A DNA stretch of 6,118 nucleotides from Bacillota bacterium. Lineage in GTDB: Bacteria > Bacillota > Clostridia > Christensenellales > Aristaeellaceae. The stretch is from NCBI GenBank assembly GCA_023460055.1, contig JAEWRJ010000115.1:1-6118 (forward strand), given 5' to 3'. The notes under the pieces were generated by a model. The model was given only the letters and a program-made list of their open reading frames with translations. It was not told where the DNA came from and did not search any database. This document shows positions 3,837-6,118 of this stretch, piece by piece (the stretch's first letter is position 1; every line of letters starts with the position of its first letter). A program made the position numbers and the translations under genes.

Positions 3837-6118
3837 ATGCGATTCTATAAGCGAGCAACTGCCCTGACCCTGATCCTTTGTCTGGCTTTGGTGCTGGCGC
3901 CCGGATCGGCGCAGGCAGCCTATGCCAGTCTGAGGCCGGGGGCGCGCGGCACCGAGGTGCGCGCGATGCAGCAGGCGCTCAGTTCCCTGGGCTATTCGCT
4001 TACGGTGGACGGGGCATACGGGCCCTTATCCGAGGCTGCTGTGCGTTCCTTTCAGCGGCAGAACAGCATCAAAGAGGACGGCATCGCGGGCAATCAGACC
4101 CTGAGCCTGCTGTACAGGATGGCCCCGGCCTTTGATCCGGGCAGCGGCGCTTCACCAGTATACCCTCCAAGTGAGGGATCTGTCACCCCGTCAGGGCGTC
4201 TGGAACTGGGCAGCTTTGGCAGCGAGGTGGCTGCCCTTCAAAATAAACTGAACAGCCTGGGCTATAATTGCGGGCGCAATGACGGCGTATATGACATCGC
4301 CACCAGGGATGCCGTCAGCGCTTATCAAACAACTGCCGGCCTCTCGGCCGACGGTGTCGCCGGCGCGCAGACCCTGGCGGCTCTCTTCGGCACCTCCCTG
4401 CCTGAAACCGCCTCGTCTACCGCCCCGCCGGCGTCCGGCACGCCCAGCTTGAGCGGCCGGCTGGAACTTGGCAGCAGCGGCAACGAGGTCGCTCTGCTGC
4501 AGGCTCGTCTGATCGCTTTGGGCTACGCGCCGGGCCGCACAGACGGCAGCTTTGACGCGGGCACCCGCTCGGCCGTTGTCAACTTCCAGAACCGCAACGG
4601 CCTGAAGGCGGACGGCATTGCCGGCCCCTTGACCTTGCAGAAGATTTACAGCGATTCGGCCGCCGGCCCGGCCTCCTCCTCAGGCGGCGGCACGGCCACG
4701 GGCACGGCCATTGTTTCCACCGGCAATACAGGTCCGTTGCGTTTTCGCAGCACGCCCTCGTCAGCAGATAGCCGCAACATCATCGGCAGCCTCAACAACG
4801 GCCAGGTGGTGGACGTGCTCGACGGGATAGGCACCTGGAGCCGAATCCGCGCGGGCGGCGTCGAAGGCTATGCCATGACGCGCTTCCTGAGTTTCTCGGC
4901 GTCTCCCGTACCCTCACCAAGCCCGAGTCCCAGCCCCGTTCCCGGCGATGATGCCGGCCAGCCCACGACCCCGCCGGTTTCCGGCGGCGGCGCGGCGACA
5001 GTATTGACCCCCAACGGCGGCAGCGTGCGCCTGCGGTCCGGCGCCACCACCAGCGGCAACAATGTACTGGCCAGCATCCCCAACAAGGCGGCGGTACAGG
5101 TTCAATCGATCACGGGCGGCTGGGCCTATATCACCTGGCAGGGCCGCAAGGGCTACGTGATGATGGAGTTTATCCGCATGGACCAAGCCGCGCCTTCGCC
5201 TTCGCCTGAACCCGGCGCTACGGATAACCCCCTGACAGAGGAAGAAAGCGGCTATCCCCGTACCCTGCGTTCGGGCGACAGCGGCGATGACGTGCGCCGC
5301 CTGCAGATCCGGCTGCAGGAACTTAAATACACGGTCAATGTCAACTCAAGTTATGACAGCGTAACGGTGGCTGCTGTGCGCGCTTTCCAGAATATCAACG
5401 GCTTGAAGGTGGACGGAGTCTTCGGCCCGGCTTCGGCCGCGGTCATCGTATCTTCTGCCGCGCGGGGGGCCGACAGCACACCTCTGAGCTACACCACATT
5501 GCGCATGGGCGATACGGATGGTGCTGACAAGGCGGTCAGCAAGATGCAGCAGCGCCTGATTGAGCTGGGCTTCTCCCTGACGGTGGACGGCAGCTTCGGC
5601 ATCAAGACCCATGACGCCATCGTCTCCTTCCAGCAGCAAAACGGTATAAGCGTCAGCGGTATCGCCGACGCGCAGACCCAGGCGCGCGTCTATGCCTCGG
5701 ACGCCAAGCAGAATACTGGCTCAACACCCGGCGTGGATATATCCGAAGGAAAGATCGGCGGCCCTTCCGCTTCATCCGTGAAGCTGCTGCGCTGGTACGA
5801 TGAGGTCAAGCCTGCCCTGGGCGGCTCACCCACCGTGCGTGTTTACCACCCGGCCAGCGGGGTCAGCTTCAATATCCAGATGTACTCCCTGGGCCGCCAC
5901 GCGGATGCCGAGCCCAAGACCCTCAAGGATACCCAGCTGATGAACGCGGCCTTCGGCCCCGCCTCCTGGAATACCAGGCCTGTCTACGTGCAGCTGCCAA
6001 ACGGCACCTGGACGCTGGCCACCATGCACAACTATCCCCACCTGTCGGGCAGCATCTCAAACAACGGCTTTGGCGGCCACCTGTGCATCCACTTCCTGCG
6101 TGATCTGGAGGAGACCCA
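3837..6118 (+). CDS. Secreted multidomain cell-wall protein (PG-binding x5, SH3b x2), 3' partial
   Basis: The frame is open to the window end, giving 760 complete codons and no stop. Residues 1-27 form a signal peptide: basic M-R-F-Y-K-R, a hydrophobic core, and A-Q-A before the likely cleavage site. Then come three PG_binding_1-like repeats (about 32-94, 121-185, 208-272), two SH3b repeats (about 292-353 and 386-448), two more PG_binding_1-like repeats (about 475-539 and 553-620), and a His-rich terminal domain from about 645. The PG repeats show the usual pattern G-x-x-G-x-x-V-x-x-L-Q-x-x-L-x-x-L-G-Y, then D-G-x-(F/Y)-G and A-V-x-x-F-Q. Linkers are Pro/Ser/Thr-rich, including a Pro-Ser run at 356-369. 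The protein should act outside the membrane by binding peptidoglycan; any enzymatic role would lie in the terminal domain. ATG 3837 is preferred because GGAG (3822-3825) lies 11 bases upstream and the peptide then starts directly with the signal. In-frame ATG 3813 and GTG 3825 are alternatives; 3813 would be almost leaderless. Confidence 0.85.
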   Translation, partial: MRFYKRATALTLILCLALVLAPGSAQAAYASLRPGARGTEVRAMQQALSSLGYSLTVDGAYGPLSEAAVRSFQRQNSIKEDGIAGNQTLSLLYRMAPAFDPGSGASPVYPPSEGSVTPSGRLELGSFGSEVAALQNKLNSLGYNCGRNDGVYDIATRDAVSAYQTTAGLSADGVAGAQTLAALFGTSLPETASSTAPPASGTPSLSGRLELGSSGNEVALLQARLIALGYAPGRTDGSFDAGTRSAVVNFQNRNGLKADGIAGPLTLQKIYSDSAAGPASSSGGGTATGTAIVSTGNTGPLRFRSTPSSADSRNIIGSLNNGQVVDVLDGIGTWSRIRAGGVEGYAMTRFLSFSASPVPSPSPSPSPVPGDDAGQPTTPPVSGGGAATVLTPNGGSVRLRSGATTSGNNVLASIPNKAAVQVQSITGGWAYITWQGRKGYVMMEFIRMDQAAPSPSPEPGATDNPLTEEESGYPRTLRSGDSGDDVRRLQIRLQELKYTVNVNSSYDSVTVAAVRAFQNINGLKVDGVFGPASAAVIVSSAARGADSTPLSYTTLRMGDTDGADKAVSKMQQRLIELGFSLTVDGSFGIKTHDAIVSFQQQNGISVSGIADAQTQARVYASDAKQNTGSTPGVDISEGKIGGPSASSVKLLRWYDEVKPALGGSPTVRVYHPASGVSFNIQMYSLGRHADAEPKTLKDTQLMNAAFGPASWNTRPVYVQLPNGTWTLATMHNYPHLSGSISNNGFGGHLCIHFLRDLEET
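4197..4652 (+). repeat. Tandem PG-binding repeats 2 and 3
   Basis: Repeats 2 and 3 of the wall protein both begin with S-G-R-L-E-L-G-S and continue E-V-A-x-L-Q. The equivalent Leu codons lie at 4200 and 4461, a period of 261 bases or 87 codons, made of a domain of about 65 residues and a Pro/Ser/Thr-rich linker of about 22. Many synonymous differences separate the copies, so the duplication is not recent. They resemble each other more than repeats 1, 4 or 5. Confidence 0.6.
5769..6118 (+). other. His-rich C-terminal domain of the wall protein (cut by window end)
   Basis: After the fifth PG repeat the protein enters a globular domain beginning near K-L-L-R-W-Y-D (about 649-655). Conserved-looking features are R-H-A-D-A-E-P (His688, Asp690, Glu692), T-L-K-D-T (about 696-700), M-H-N-Y-P-H (His731, His735), N-N-G-F-G-G-H-L-C-I-H-F (His748, Cys750, His752). 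From memory, clostridial exported proteins with SH3b, PG-binding or S-layer repeats often end in a domain with the same order: H-A-D-x-(E/Q)-P, then a P-H motif, then F-x-G-H-x-C-I-H-F. I know no established function for it. The number of His, Asp and Cys residues suggests a metal site or a hydrolase, which is inference. Confidence 0.5.

Noticed and set aside
3878..4135. Forward 85-codon ORF inside the start of the wall-protein gene
   Set aside because: It is in another frame and lies across the signal peptide and first PG repeat, so it is a shadow.
4646..6041. Reverse ORFs within the wall-protein gene
   Set aside because: They show low-complexity Gly/Ala/Arg-rich translations mirroring repeat codons. 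The forward frame has a signal peptide and consistent repeats.
1..6118. CRISPR array, tRNA/rRNA, transposase or defence system
   Set aside because: There is no regularly spaced repeat, cloverleaf-like segment, transposase motif or nuclease/helicase motif in any convincing frame.

Overview
The window looks like chromosomal DNA from a Gram-positive-type bacterium, most likely a member of the Bacillota (Clostridia-like). The main reason is the large exported protein at the right end. It combines a signal peptide, five PG_binding_1-type repeats, two bacterial SH3 (SH3b) repeats and a His-rich C-terminal domain of a kind I associate with clostridial wall proteins. Shine-Dalgarno sites are purine-rich and well spaced. 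The genus cannot be fixed from sequence reading alone.

Layout, left to right. Positions 1-795 hold no gene I can name. There is a possible tail of an upstream gene, a perfect 26-bp palindrome, and a patchwork of short open stretches in alternating frames. The longest of these is a 107-codon ORF at 329-652, and the patchwork looks more like decayed coding sequence than a working gene. At 796-2325 (+) lies a complete 509-residue Wzx-like oligosaccharide/lipid flippase with about 14 membrane segments, which suggests the right edge of a surface-polysaccharide locus. It runs convergently into a 458-residue class 3 lipase-type alpha/beta hydrolase at 2352-3728 (-), with only 26 bases between the stop codons. 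The lipase gene is divergent from the partial cell-wall protein gene at 3837-6118 (+), which has no stop codon and runs off the window. The roughly 110-base gap between these two genes carries a good extended -10 promoter for the wall protein and an 11-bp-spaced direct repeat just upstream of it.

Base composition changes sharply near 2340. Hand-counted lines in the flippase run from about 32 to 55% G+C, while lines in the lipase and wall-protein genes run from about 50 to 68%. The left third may therefore be a transferred or fast-evolving polysaccharide segment set against more typical host sequence.

Functionally, the flippase would move a lipid-linked glycan to the outer face of the membrane, and the wall protein would bind or process peptidoglycan outside the cell. 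The lipase-like protein has no export signal and is probably cytosolic. The shared control region is the only direct evidence linking it to the wall protein. The most interesting items are the multidomain wall protein with its His-rich terminal domain and the divergent control region. I see no RNA gene, CRISPR array, complete mobile element or clear new defence system.
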